Shown here: piece by piece, positions 48,605 through 60,730 of the stretch | How the letters are laid out: each line of letters begins with the position of its first letter | Numbering within the stretch: the stretch's first letter is position 1 | NCBI GenBank assembly: GCA_031216915.1 | Contig: CM062290.1 | Coordinates: 169,279,453-169,343,452, forward strand | DNA length: 64,000 nucleotides | Reading direction: 5' to 3' | Source: Pictodentalium vernedei | Lineage: Eukaryota; Mollusca; Scaphopoda; Dentaliida; Dentaliidae | Program-made: the position numbers and the translations under genes | Notes under the pieces: generated by a model | Seen by the model: the letters and a program-made list of their open reading frames with translations, nothing else | The model's database searches: none | What the model was told of the DNA's origin: nothing

Positions 48605-48965
48605 GGACGGGGGCGCGGTGGCTCAATAGGTAGAGGTGCAGGCTGCAAGCCGAGAGGTCCTCGGTTCGAATCCCACCTGCGGCAACCGCGTTGTGTCCTT
48701 GGGCAAGACACTTTACCCCCACTGCCCACGTGGGGGCACGGTGACGTTGTGTACTAAGGCGTACTGCACGTTGATGGTGCACCTGTCTTCAACCAATGCT
48801 AACCCTGCTTGTGTGGAGTTGGTATGTTGGGGAGCTGACAGTTGCTCGCCGTTGCTCGGTGGTTCTCTCCGGGTACTCCGGCTTCCTCCACCCGTAAAAC
48901 TGTCGAGGTCATGATTAGCCATTGTGCAGAAATGTGACCTTAAACACCAATAAATAAATAAATAA
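48605..48965 (+). mobile_element. SINE with tRNA-derived head, near full length
   Basis: Same family as 19070-19446: A box TGGCTCAATAGG, B box GGTTCGAATCC, shared body and an (AATA)n tail at 48950-48965. It sits in the first recognised calmodulin-like intron, sense orientation. Confidence 0.88.
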
Positions 48966-49095
48966 CATGACGTGGACAGGATTCCCCGCTTGATTTTGTC
49001 TATCGGGTAACGTTAAATGCACACAACAATTGTGGCATAATACCACGAAACAACCGGAGAAATGATAAGCAATAATAAGAATTATTGATTAAATT

Positions 49096-49100
<5 letters not shown>

Positions 49101-49158
<58 letters not shown>
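49101..49158. repeat. (TA)n microsatellite
   Basis: Uninterrupted TA dinucleotides for nearly 60 bp. Confidence 0.97.
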
Positions 49159-49159
<1 letters not shown>

Positions 49160-49739
49160 ACATTATATGTAACTGTGGGATTCATTCCACAGTCAACCAC
49201 ATCCAAGGATGTTGTTAGCACAACATTTCCAGAAGTTTGAGTGAGTGTATAAATTGCATGATTTCAAGGCCACGGGAGGGTAGCCGATTTAAAAAGGAAC
49301 ATAGCGGCCACAGGGGTAGCCCGAATCTTTTCATTTAAAAACTCAGTATTCTAAAATCTATATAAAATTTTAATTAGTAAGGACTGAAGTGTACACCAAA
49401 TTTCATGCACCAAATATTCAAGGAGAACGTTATGTGGCACGAGTTTACATACGAAACTCTGACCAACAATCGTTTGACCATCTACCCAGTTGCCAACGAT
49501 CATTTACCTGACCAATGCTATGAACGTATTTATTAGGCAGCACACACTTCTCACGCTGAAGCATGTTATCACAGTTGAGCCCCTTTAATGAAGCCTTGGA
49601 ATGGATGAAGGAAACGGATAGCCGAGTCATTCACTATTTGCCTCCCCGCATGTCTATACTTCCTAGCGCATGTCATATATGAACCTTTTTCAATAAGTGG
49701 ATATTTGGGAACTCAAAAATCTTAAAATAGGCCGATGAA

Positions 49740-51650
49740 ATCGTCAGATGTGTACCCATACGCGCAACTAGTAGAAAGCTGTATGACGGAGGGCCGCGCC
49801 GGATGCCGACATTATGTACACCATACATGGTATGGGTACATATAGAAATGGATTGGAGGAGTGTCTAATTTGATGGATAAAGGGTTAATATCTCAGGATC
49901 AAATTATTTGATTTAATTAAAAACTATACAGCACAGCACATCAGTAACCTGAATACATATATAAAGTAACCTGATAATCGGATTAATATTTTTTGAGATA
50001 TCGCATGCCGAAGAAATGGATTGGAGGAGTTCTCAATTTGAAGGATAAAGGATTAATATCACAGGATCAAATTATCAGATTCACACCAAAAACTATACAG
50101 CTCGGCACATCAGTAACCTGAACACAAATATAAAGTAACTTGACAATCCAAGCAATATTTTTCAAGTTACCGAATGCCAATGGGATTGGAGGAATTTTCA
50201 ATTTGAAGGATAAAGGGTTAATATCTCAGGATCAAAATAACAGATTTACACCAAAAACTATACTGCTCGGCACATCAGGAACCTGAACACCAATGTGAAG
50301 TAACTTGACAATCCAAGCAATATTTTTCAAGGTATCGAATGCCAAAGAGATTGGAGGAATTTTCAATTTGAAGGATAAAGGGTTAACATCTCAGGATCAA
50401 ATTATCAGATTTACACCAAAAACTATACAGCACGGTAATCAGTAGCCTGAACACAAATATAAAGTAACTTGACAATCCAATCAATATGTTTCAAGTTATC
50501 GAATGCCAAAGGGATTGGAGGAATTTTCAATTTGAAGGATAAAGGGTTAATATCTTAGGATCTAATTATCAGATTTACACCAAAAACTATACAGCTCGGC
50601 ACATCAGTAACCTGACCACAAATATAAAGTATCTTGACAATCCAAGCAATATTTTTCAAGTTATCGAATGCCAAAGGGATTGGAGGAATTTTCAATTTGA
50701 AGGATACAGGGTTAATATCTCAGGATCAAATTATGCGATTTACACCAAAAACTATACAGCTCGGGACATCAGTATCCTGAACACAAATATAAAGTAACTT
50801 GACAATCCAAGCAATATTTTTCAAGTTATCGAATGCCAAAGGGATTGGAGGAATTTTCAATTTGAAGGATAAAGGGTTAATATCTCAGGATCAAAATAAC
50901 AGATTTACACCAAAAACTATACAGCTCGGAACATCAGTAACCTGAAGATATATATAAATTAACATGACAATTGGATTGATATTTTTTGAGTTATCTCATG
51001 CCAAAGGGATTGGAAGAATTCTCAATTTGAAGGATAAAGAGTTAATATCTCAGGATCAAATTATCAGATTTACACCCAAAACTATACAGCTCGGCACATC
51101 AGTAACCTGAACACAAATATAAAGTAAATTGACGATCCAAGCAATATTTTTCAAGTTATCGAATGCCAAAGAAATGGATATGGACGCCGGACGGACGGAC
51201 GGACGGACGGACGGACGGACGGACGGACTGACGGACGAACACACATTCGGGAGTTATGTGGTAATTGGCTTAAGTGGTATTTTTTGAGTCCGTCTTTAGT
51301 CGTATTTTTTGGACTGAAAAAACATTAGGTGTTTTTTTACCACATTAGCCCCCCCAAGGCGTAGAGACTAATGTGGTACTTTTCGTTAAAGGATTTATTA
51401 TACAACATTAAACATTTTAGGACACAAGAAAAATGCGGTTTAACACTTCAGTCCAAAATACCACTTAAGCCCCCCCCCTCCCCCCACCCCCCCCCCCCCC
51501 CCCCCCCCCCCGGTACACGGACTCTATCACATGAGGTACCAAATGTAAACACGGACAGACGGACAGATAAAGAATGGACGAACGACGGATGGCCACCCCG
51601 GATGTCGGCATTATGTGTACGATACATGTATGGGTACACATAAAAAATGA
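49740..51650 (+). repeat. Tandem-core element, 165-bp units x8
   Basis: Units start with GGATTGGAGGA-like sequence at 49850, 50018, 50183, 50347, 50512, 50677, 50842 and 51007. Each has GAAGGATAAAGGGTTAATAT, ACACCAAAAACTATACAGCT and CAAGCAATATTTTTCAAG. The array is followed by (GGAC)n at 51188-51230. Both flanks carry GGATG(C/T)CG(A/G)CATTATGT and GTATGGGTACA, so array and flanks belong to one element. Confidence 0.85.
51257..51472. mobile_element. Small TIR element inside the array's right flank
   Basis: Inverted ends GGCTTAAGTGGTATTTTTTG and CAAAATACCACTTAAGCC. An inner palindrome ACCACATTAG...CTAATGTGGT is centred near 51357. A poly-C tract follows at once. Confidence 0.65.
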
Positions 51651-51654
51651 TGTT

Positions 51655-53637
51655 CAACTGAGAGGGCCTCTTGGGGTTATTTTTATCAAGAGTATGTGAC
51701 AGAACAGCAAAAACTAAAATACTATCTAAATCTCTCAACCCTTGTTGGGTGTCTCTCCTGTTATTGCACACTACTCTTGTCTGCATGTATGATTTCTTGC
51801 GAGTTTCATGTCTAAACTGATCTTTGCAGAACAAATCCACCCATGCTATTCCATCAAGTAGAAATTTGTCCAATCAAGAGACAGAATTAGTGAATTCTGC
51901 TAGTATCCTCGAAAAGTCACGACGTTTTCCTGGTTTGATGAAATGGTTTTCACCAAATGTTTTTTTCGGCCTCATCTCAATGCAAGTTTCTTGAAAGACA
52001 TGATGATTACTTCAGAACGACATCAAAGTATAGAGACTCTAACTGAAATTATTTATGACAGGACAGAAAAGTGACGGTAATAGTTCGGACATTCTGACCC
52101 TGGCTGAGCCTCTCTGTCAACAAAAACGCATAACCCAGGCCACAATGTATAATTTACACTTGAAATAGTAGTGAAGGCTGGACTTTTATGTAGATACACT
52201 AGAATAGTTCCACATTTCTACCCAAAATAAAATGATAGGCCACCTCTATCAGGAATATAATAACACAATAATAGGTGAGCATTGACCCCCCCCCCCCCTC
52301 CCCCCCCCCCCCCCCCAGCCACCGAAATGATTGGAAGTCACGCATATTGCCACTATACCATCGAAAAATGAGGATTCTTGTAGCTTTGGGGACTGAATTT
52401 GTCAGCAAAATAACAAATGTATCCCATCTGTGGTACATTGTCACTCCTGCTGCCGAAATGGTCTCTCTTGTTACGTTTTTCAAAATATGGATAAGAACAG
52501 ATGCAGAGCAATAACCGAGAAACCTTTTGATTAACATGCCAATACGTCTGTCAAAATGGGATCAGAGCAGTCATAACACCGATATTGATAATGCTTTATG
52601 TGGGCTTTTTCGTGTTTTCGTCCTCCTGTTAGCAAAATACTCAGTACTGTTACTATTTGCGAGGTAATAGCATGATAGTAACATAAAGGACATTTGACGG
52701 TTTGTGATGGTGATTCCCCGAAACGTACTTTCAGATGAATCAAAATGTATATGATGTCCCCTATAGATCGCGTTCAATAAAACTAACGAGGGAAGCATTT
52801 GGTTAAATAATCCCCTCAAAACCCTGTAACCATGGTAACAGTAGGTATTAGTTGGGAATACACTCACCTACTTACCTAATACTGATGAGAAAAATTAGAA
52901 ACCCAACTTCTCTGAGCAGACGCTGTGCTTCCAGTCACGCCTTTTACTGAGTGTAGTAGGCTGCTAATTACACTGGCATATTTGTCCAAGTAAAATCTTG
53001 TGTATTCTACAGTTGACTCTTTTCAGTTACAGCAGGACCACTCCATCGTAGGACAAATGTTTTGTGGAAACCTCATCGTAATGTATGGTTGATTGCTTAT
53101 AAAATTCATTGTTTGAAATTTGAGGAGAAAAGGTGATAGACAATAAACATCCACTTTAAAAAACACATGCACAGTACAAAATACCGTGTCAACAAATAAC
53201 TGGCAAAGGAAAAGTAGCAATGTTGTTCATACATGGTCCATCAGCAGTTATCACCTTTATAAAAGCTGCTTTGGTGTGTTCTAATCCAGACATATCATGT
53301 CAAACAAACTAAATCGCTCGCCAATTTTCATACTTTGAACCAAAGTACGCGACTTACCATACACTCTAATACGATTTATAAATTCAGGTATTGACAGTCA
53401 TCTACGCAGATGGCTGAACATATTTAGTGGAAAGTACATGCTTTCCTAGCCTCTACATTTCTACACTAATCGACCACCGTGCTTACCAAGGTCGAAGATG
53501 CAGAAGTCTTAAGCTTAAGACACTTCTCAACCGCTTCCAATCCCACTATTTGCATAATACCACACAAACAACAACCAAACAATGGGCTCTTTCCAGTGAT
53601 TCAAAAGTACGAGAACTTATGACAGACATGTGTATAG
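51655..53637. other. Intron, unassigned
   Basis: Within the 8.45-kb calmodulin-like intron. Poly-C at 52287-52316, otherwise no recognised element. Confidence 0.4.
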
Positions 53638-53888
53638 TTAACCCTTTACCTAACGTAACGACCAAAACCGGCCAGCGCTATTCACAAAAATCGCCAATTA
53701 ATTTTCATTATTTTTCATTTTTTGTCTCAAAAACATAGGTAATGACTCCTCGTTGGAACGATCTCCTCGAGCTCGTTCCAACGAGGGGTCATAATCTATG
53801 TTTTTGAGACAAAAAATGAAAAAACTTTAGTTATTCAAGAATATTTTTTGCAAGTGTCGTCTGCTTTGTATGTTAAGTAAAGGGTTAA
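53638..53888. mobile_element. Palindromic TTAA MITE, family A, inverse orientation
   Basis: TTAA on both sides, ends CCCTTTACCTAACGTAACG and TAAGTAAAGGG. Arms are long around 53768. It lies in the 8.45-kb calmodulin-like intron. Confidence 0.88.
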
Positions 53889-54028
53889 CCGAACCACAGA
53901 TCACCACATCCTGGGACTGTGTTTATGTATTTAACACCTGATAAGCCTTTTGGCTTCATCTTGTCTTCCCGAAGTTGTGAAAAATTCTCCCTCATTTTAG
54001 GCTCAGAGTATTATACGACCGCCACAAC

Positions 54029-54059
<31 letters not shown>

Positions 54060-54390
54060 CCTATTTTACCATTACAACGGCTCCAAAAACTGTTAGTGTA
54101 TTCTTTACGAATCGTATTTTACACTCCCAGTAAGAGTAACATTATGATAGTACCCCCCCCCCCCCCCACTCCTCCCGAGAGGTTGACAATCCTTATTATT
54201 CCCCAAAATTCAACCACACCAACAAACTCTACGGGATTAGTTTTTAATCTAACGAAAACAAGGTATGGTAATTCTCCGGTTAAAGCTGTCAAGACATAGC
54301 GGTGCATTGTATGGATGTTGTCAACCTCCCAATGATTAGGCTTTATTGAGCTATCCTAAACTTGGACTGACGGTATCACTACGCCATTCA
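53889..54390. other. Intron with poly-C and (CA)n tracts
   Basis: Poly-C at 54029-54045 runs into (CA)n, and another poly-C lies at 54153-54168. Proline-rich frames are artefacts. Confidence 0.5.
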
Positions 54391-54394
54391 TATT

Positions 54395-54585
54395 GTAGTT
54401 TTTTCGATTGTTGCATCCAAAACATAGTTAATGACCACTCTATAAAAAACGCGTTGAGCACGTTCCAATGATGAGGTATTATACGTCATGTTATGTTTTT
54501 AAGTCAAAAAATGAAAACAGTAAGTTATTCCATAAATGATGTTGCAAGTGTCGACTACTGTTCGAGGTGGATAACGTGTTAATAA
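54395..54585. mobile_element. Decayed family-A-like MITE
   Basis: CCAAAACATAGTTAATGACC, then GTTATGTTTTTAAGTCAAAA and GTTGCAAGTGTCGACTACTG match the family with many changes. The ends are no longer clear. Confidence 0.5.
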
Positions 54586-54879
54586 AGTAAAGTTATAGAC
54601 ATATTAAACCTAGCAAGTAAACTTTCCATCATGTTAATAAAGCAGAACACAACGAAGATGGAGTACGGGGGACTGGGATCAACGACCTGCGTTGGGGTAA
54701 CCCTGTATTTACCACTTTGAACTCTGGTGGTATCTTCCACACTAGTTTAGTCCCAACAATTGGAAGAGTCCATATTTGTTATTTGGGGGTAGGACAACAA
54801 GGTACAACGCCACCGGTATCCGCTAAGATAATCGTGCATCTTCCCTCATTCTCAGTGTAAACAAGTCGAAAAGGGCCAC

Positions 54880-55330
54880 TAACTCAAGGAAAAATGATTG
54901 ACTTGTTACTTGTGGATATCCTTCACCCCACTGCGGTCCATACAAAAGATCAAACAAATCCGGCATACACTACTAAAGTTATCATCCAGAAACCATAAAA
55001 ATTGAAAGTCGAAAAAGGCCAATAACTCCAGTAAAAATTATTGAACAAAACCCGTTACTTGTGGATATCCTTTCCCCCACAATGGTCCATCAGCATACCA
55101 AGGATCATTCAAATCAGACATGCATTGACCGAGATACAGAGGCCTAAAGTTGTTACGGACGGACGAACGAACGAATTTGCCAAGTCAAAAAAGGCTCATA
55201 ACTCTAGAAAAAATGATTGGATAAAACCCGTTACTTGCGAATATACTTTCCTCCTTGATGGTCCATCAGAATACCAGAGATCATTCAAATCTGTCCGAAA
55301 TACAGAGGTCTAAAGCTGTCTCTCGGGTTC
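54880..55330 (+). repeat. Tandem-core repeat, about 150-bp units x3
   Basis: Three units with AAAAGGCCAATAACTC-like starts, CCCGTTACTTGTGGATATCC and ATGGTCCATCAGCATACCA, with a CGGACGGACGAACGAACG stretch at 55155-55175. A related single unit is at 47980-48140. Confidence 0.7.
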
Positions 55331-55564
55331 AAAAGGTTAATACTGAAATCAATATACCTGACTCTGGTTCTTGACATACAGAAATCTGTTAACTGGGGCT
55401 GCATCCGGTCCAGAGGAGAATGGTCAATAAGATTTTAACTTTCCTGCGACTCCTTTTCACAACGACCAGGAACAAATACTGGGAACTGTTTGTTTCTGGG
55501 GGTGGGGTGCATGGAATTAGTTGGGACGCAATACGCTATTGAATAAAAATACCTGCAACATGCC

Positions 55565-55805
55565 TTAACCCTTTACCCAACGCAGACGATATCAAAATTT
55601 ATTATTTTAAATATCATTTTTTTCAAATTTTTCAAAAAAATTCAACAAAACCATATCATGTGACCCCTCGTTGGAACGAGCTCGTTCCAACGAGGGGTCA
55701 CATGATATGGTTTTGTTGAATTTTTTTGAAAAATAATATTTTTTCAACTGCTGAATTTGCATATTACGCGGGCGGATGCAGGCGATTCGTTAGGTAAAGG
55801 GTTAA
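55565..55805. mobile_element. Palindromic TTAA MITE, family B, upstream of calmodulin-like exon
   Basis: Perfect TTAA flanks, family-B ends and long arms. The central CGAGCTCG is present once, so one half-centre is lost compared with 13138-13386. It ends 132 bp before the 144-nt exon. Confidence 0.88.
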
Positions 55806-55937
55806 AGAAGAAAACGTTGAAGTTTAGGAGGGCCTCTAGGAATGATCAGACCCCAATGACTGTACATATTCACAAACTGGCCAACTCGCCACTGAACTCG
55901 GCTACAGAGGGTAAGTTATATATTTTGTTTGTTCCAG

Positions 55938-56081
55938 AATTGAGAGAGGCTTTCAACGTATTCGACCGAGACCGGGATGGAACAATTACCACGAGTGAGT
56001 TAAAAACTCTTATGAAAACACTGGGCGAAGACCCGACAGATGAGGAAATAGATGAGATGGTAGAAGAGATAGACACGGATG
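55938..56081 (+). CDS. Calmodulin-like gene, 144-nt exon (EF-hand 1 and start of EF-hand 2)
   Basis: Encodes a Ca2+-sensor protein of the calmodulin family, cytosolic and acting by Ca2+-dependent binding to target enzymes (family knowledge). The exon starts after TTGTTTGTTCCAG, reads Glu-Leu-Arg-Glu-Ala-Phe and holds the complete EF-1 loop DRDRDGTITTSE, with acidic residues at positions 1, 3, 5 and 12. It continues through a linker resembling calmodulin (TLGEDPTDEE) and ends inside EF-2 at Asp-Thr-Asp-G, followed by donor GTAAGG. The 144-nt length and the phase-1 break inside the EF-2 loop are those of animal calmodulin exon 3. Identity to calmodulin over all three exons is roughly 60-65% by hand alignment. 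Since animal calmodulin is nearly invariant, this is more likely a calmodulin-like paralogue than calmodulin itself. A TTAA MITE ends 132 bp upstream. The open frame continues 5' into that MITE, but the upstream part is not coding. Confidence 0.92.
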
Positions 56082-56129
56082 GTAAGGCTATAACATGGCC
56101 ATTGATATACACGATATAGTTTTCACTCT

Positions 56130-56275
56130 GCTGCACAAGACATCTTAATTTGCTCAGCGCTAGTGCTGTGATGTAATACGGGTAAACGATCGAGAGGGAA
56201 GATCGAGAGCTGAGGCTCAAATCCACGACCTCTAGCTCACGGCTGATCTACCAGGGGACTAAATAATCTTTACCA
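56130..56275 (-). repeat. Possible tRNA-like SINE head
   Basis: On the minus strand CTGGTAGATCAGCCGTGAGC is followed by GTCGTGGATTTGAGCC, a weak A-box/B-box pair. A related segment lies at 56600-56710. No other copy proves it is a SINE. Confidence 0.3.
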
Positions 56276-56449
56276 ACCAAGCTGGTTGATAAATGGCCTC
56301 CATACTTCTACCACTGTACTACTCTAACGCTCATTGTTTGATATTCGCCGTCCGCGAATCTCACTCCCGATTCCTCCTCAAATCAGTTGAACCATCCATT
56401 GTCCTTCACCATGCCACCCGCAATACAATCAAATGCAGAATTCTGGACG

Positions 56450-56750
56450 AGCCCCCCCCCCCCCCCCCCGCCTCCCCCCCCTCCCCAGATGCAACAGAGA
56501 GTTGTGTGAGTCAACGATCTTATACTTCTCTCTCGATCTGTTACATGGGGGCCGTTAACTTGTCATTGGCAGCTGGGGGTAATCTGAGCATCGCTTTAGG
56601 ATGTAACAGGACAAGAGAGAGGTGTGGTAGCCGAGCTAGAGCTCACAACTTCGTGCACAAAAAGAGACCAATCTACCAAGAGAATGAACCAACCAGTCCG
56701 GTTAGTAAATGGTCCTTGCAACTTGACCGCTGTTGAATTGTTGAATTATA
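56450..56750. other. Intron: poly-C tract and tRNA-like remnant
   Basis: A C-rich tract at 56452-56486, then sequence related to 56130-56275 (GTGGTAGCCGAGCTAGAGCT, ACCAATCTACCAAGAGAATG). The open frames here are not coding. Confidence 0.4.
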
Positions 56751-56944
56751 TTTTAGGCTTAAAAATTCACTGTGTCAGCAGCGTGACAAACGGTTTGGTG
56801 GGATTGAAGTGGCATGCATACATGTTACTACTGTTCACAAGGCGATTCATAAATGGTTCACTCTTTAACTAATGTTTGACAATTATAAAATACCATCGTC
56901 ATTCAAAATTAAATGTACTTTTATTTCTTGAAAGAATTATTCAA

Positions 56945-57292
56945 GTCTATTTATTTATTTAGTTTGGGGGTTTAACGACACTTTCGATAGCCAGGGCCAC
57001 CTCGTGTCGGACAGTTTTACGGGTGGAGGAACCACCGAGCAACGGCGAGCAACTGTCAGATTCCCCAACGTACTAACTCCACACAAGCTGGGTAAGCATT
57101 GGCTGAAGACAAGTGCGCCGTCTCCGTGCAGTAAGCTTTACTACACAGCGCCACCGTGCCCCATGTGGGCAATCGGCATTTAGTGCTTTACCCATGGGCA
57201 CAACGCAATTACTCCTGGGGGGATCGAATCGTGGACACTTAGGTTTGAAGTCCAGTGCCGTAACGACAGAGCCACCGCGCTCTCTATTCGGG
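56945..57292 (-). mobile_element. SINE, variant tail
   Basis: Minus-strand copy with the tail type of the 5S-headed element (TTTAACGACACTTTCGATAG then CCAGGGCCAC). It has the body with GACAGTTTTACGGGTGGAGG and a tRNA-like head at the right end (GGATCGAATCG). It lies in the calmodulin-like intron. Confidence 0.78.
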
Positions 57293-57729
57293 TCCAAAGA
57301 ATTAGATTAAGACAGAACGCAACGAGACGGAAATCAACGACCCGAGGTGTAGTTTTTCCTGTATTTCACGAGCACCGAAGGCGTGCGTGCAATGCCGGAA
57401 AAACTCCAACAAGGGTGTGTTATACCACGATTCTGTATTTATACCACTATTAAACTTAAATTAAGTGAATGAAGTTGATATTTTTAAAGAAAAATATCAG
57501 CTTCGGTGGTCTCGTATCTTTCTTGCTTGACACAGTTTCGTGTCGAAGAATTTCATTCACTTCATGCCGTCATCAAGACGCGTAACGTACATATAGAGAT
57601 ACGTTATTACATGACGTACCTACGCGTAATTCAGATTCCAAACGTGGGGTATCTAAAATATTTCCAAAACCTGTATTGTATTGCGTAACGTTGAATACGT
57701 ACAGCAATCGCCGTTAAATAAACAATATA

Positions 57730-59266
57730 TACTACTCAAAGTTTGCTAAGCACCACATATTTGGCACATCATTATGGAATTTTCTTGTGACACATTTGCG
57801 ATATTTTTGGTGGATATGATTGAGGAATGTATTGATATAGTCCCCAGTGTTTACATTAGCTCTCTTGACTGGAAGACTTTTCGTGACAGTCATGGAAAGC
57901 ACGTACTCCTTGTTGTTCATGATGTTTTCGTGTACTGTCTACATGTACATGACATGTGTAGGGTATTCAGTCTTCATTTCAACACAAACCCTTGTAATTT
58001 AGTGATTGAAAAATATGGCGAATGCAAATGTAAGAAGACATTTGTCTGAAGCAAAATGTGGCGGGCTGTAGGGATGGGGGGGGGGGGGGGGGACAAGTGG
58101 CTACCCATCGACACATTGGTGAAGCCCTTGGTGTGCACCATACGGTGATCACCAGAGCCTGGAAAAGATTTCAGCAGTATGGCACACCAGTCAGACGACA
58201 TGGTGGTGGCAGAGACAGGGCAACATCTGCAGCTGAAGATCATCCAGGCCCGTAGGAATCGCTTTGATACAGCAACCCAGCTTCGCAGTGACCTTCAGAG
58301 TGCATCTGGAGTAAATGTTTCGATGTAGACTATCCGGGCAAGGTTGCACGAAGGTGGCCTCCGATCGAGAAGACCATGTATTCGCATTCCGCTGTCCCAG
58401 AACCACCACCAGGCACGATATTACAGATTAGTCAAAGTACTGCCTAGACAGCACAGATAGGCATTCTAGGGTATGGAGGAGACCAGGAGAGCGATTCCAT
58501 GCAGCCAACATTGCTGAGCATGACCGCTATGGTGGAGGGTCAATAATGGTCTGGGGCGGCATCAGCTGGGATGGACGTACAGAGCTTTGTGTCCTTGACC
58601 GTGGTACATTGACTGCACAGCGGTATACTGGTGAGATCCTGGATGTCCACGTCAGCTTGTATGCAGATGCAGTGGGTTATAGATTCATGCTGATGTTCGA
58701 TAATTCCCGTCCTCGTGTTGCCCATGCTGCCCGGGAGTACCGGCAGAGAGAGGGGATTGAGCGTATGGGCTGGCCAGCAAGATCCCCTGACCTCAATCCA
58801 ATCGAACATGTCGGGAATGAGTTGCAGCTTGCAATTTCAGTCCGTCCAGTCCAGCCAGGAAGTGTCCAGGAGCTTGGTGCCATGCTGGTCCAAGAATGGA
58901 ACAGCATCCCACAAAGGATCATCTGGAACCTGATTGGGAGCATGAGAAGGCGTTGTCAAGCTGTAATTGACAATAATGAGTCTCATACTCGATATTGAAC
59001 CCATACCAGTTCGCTCCGTCAACTTTTTGGCAAAGTTGAAAAATTTCCTCTTTTACCTGCTTTTACCAATAATATCCATTTTCCATGGTTATCGTATTCA
59101 AAAGCTAAAAAATGATGTCAAACACAAATAAAATCTTAATTTCGGTGCTTAAATCATTAAAGGTATAATTAAATAAAAAATATATACACTTTTCACAACA
59201 ATATTTCAACTAAAACGTAAAACAGGTAGTTAGATATACTTGGTGCTTAGCAAACTTTGAGTAGTA
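57730..59266 (+). mobile_element. Tc1/mariner-like transposon, copy 2 (inside calmodulin-like intron)
   Basis: Same family as 13785-15360, with the same inverted ends and TA flanks, about 1.54 kb. It lies in the 6.6-kb intron in the same orientation as the gene. A run of 17 G (58076-58092) replaces GGTGGAACAAGG-like sequence of copy 1. Confidence 0.9.
58016..58998 (+). pseudogene. Tc1-like DD34E transposase, broken (copy 2)
   Basis: Homologous to the copy-1 transposase. Disabled by a one-base loss near 58055, the poly-G tract at 58076-58092, a ~50-bp deletion just before the first catalytic Asp, and a TAG directly after that Asp codon (ACA GAT TAG). The longest remaining frame, 58546-58998, covers the second half with FDNSRPR and SPDLNPIEHVGNEL. 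Confidence 0.85.
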
Positions 59267-59422
59267 TATAGTTACTAAACATTTCTTTAATTGATAAACC
59301 GCAACTTTGCCATTTTCGAAAACAAAGTGGCATCACGTTGACACCTTTTTTACAATGTGAACATTTGACCCCACTGTGTATTTCAGTCCTTTCTATCGCC
59401 AAGAGAAAGGGCTTGAAGGACA

Positions 59423-59661
59423 TTAACTCTTTAACACCAGATGCCGTTTTTCCGGCCGGTTCATAAGCTACGTCAAAATGTCATTAAGGGGAGTGGCTAC
59501 AAGGTAAATGTGTGGTGTAGACCAAGCAATATTTTCAACGTGCAGCCCTAAGGCTGCACGTTGAAAATATTAATTGGTCTAACCCCAAATAATAAATATG
59601 GAGTCTTCCAATTGCCGCCATTGTACTGACATGGAAGATACCACCAGGGTTAAAGGGTTAA
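59423..59661. mobile_element. Palindromic TTAA MITE, family C
   Basis: TTAACTCTTTAACACCAG at the left and CCAGGGTTAAAGGGTTAA at the right. The central palindrome reads AATATTTTCAACGTGCAGCC and its complement with CTAA between (near 59550), flanked by TAGACCAA and TTGGTCTA. Confidence 0.82.
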
Positions 59662-60485
59662 AGTCGAAAAGAGAGACGCGAACGATATATAGTCTCGAGT
59701 GCAACACGGCATCACCTGCAATGTTGAAGCATTGCAGATGGCACAAAATTGTATTCAGGAATGGTATATAAATTACAGTCAACAATCCTTCTTTCAGCTT
59801 GTAATCTGGATATATAGTGTTATCAGCACCTTAGCTCTGCTGCAGATCAAAGACAATAAATATTTGTACTTTTTATACTTTCTTCAACGTCTAAAATGAT
59901 TAATTCTGCCGCTACAAATTGTCCAGCCCCAATGGCTTCATCTTCGCGTATGGATTCTCACGAGAAAAGTCGAGTCGTGTTCATTCCAGTGGTGGTGGTG
60001 GGGGGGGGGGGGGGGGGGAGTTATAAGCTATGGTGGGAAGCAAAATAATGAACATCTACCAATTACCAATTTTAAATGGAAACTTTTGTTAAAAGAACGA
60101 GACTATCGGACGGATTCGTTCAATTACTTACGTAAAGGGCTAATAAAATCCGTCATGACATCAGTGGTCAAGAGTGATGTTAAAATTACTGAAAAGATAA
60201 CTCGTCTTGTAATTCAAGCATAATATAAAGGTTCCAACTATTGTTAAAATAATTATAAAAGAAACAATGATAATCTGCTGGGGGACTGCATGGTCTAATT
60301 GGACCTGTTCCTGTTAACTCACTGAAAACTAAACTCACTGAAAAGACTACACGACTTGAACAATTTTTTTAATGATAACGTAAAGAGCACGCGACATTGC
60401 CTATGTTCTAAGCTGCGCCATTGAAAGCATCGGTGTTGCATAACCTAAGTCTACCCCAGCTAAATCCTTTCTTGAAATAATATCA
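59662..60485. other. Intron, unassigned
   Basis: Poly-G tract at 60001-60019. A TGCAATGTTGAAGCATTGCA imperfect palindrome at 59717-59736. Confidence 0.4.
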
Positions 60486-60730
60486 TTAACCCTTTACCTA
60501 ACATGAAAAGCAGACGACACTTGCCAAACAAATTCTTGGATAACTAATATTTTCATTTTTTTTTTGTCTCAAAAACATTGGTTATGACCCCTCATTGAAA
60601 CGAGCTCGTCCCAATGAGGGGTCATAACCTATGTTTTTGAGACAAAAAATGAAAATATGATGAAAATTAATTGGCGATTTTTGAGAATAGCGCTGGTCGG
60701 TTTTGGCCGTTACGTTGGGTAAAAGGTTAA
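60486..60730. mobile_element. Palindromic TTAA MITE, family A
   Basis: TTAA on both sides. The central segment is shorter than in sister copies. It lies in the 6.58-kb calmodulin-like intron. Confidence 0.88.

Noticed and set aside
51371..51873. Proline/glycine-rich open frames
   Set aside because: Produced by poly-C tracts, with no domain or conservation signal.
55757..55937. Upstream part of the open frame containing the 144-nt exon as coding
   Set aside because: It runs into the family-B MITE, and calmodulin homology begins exactly at the acceptor site.
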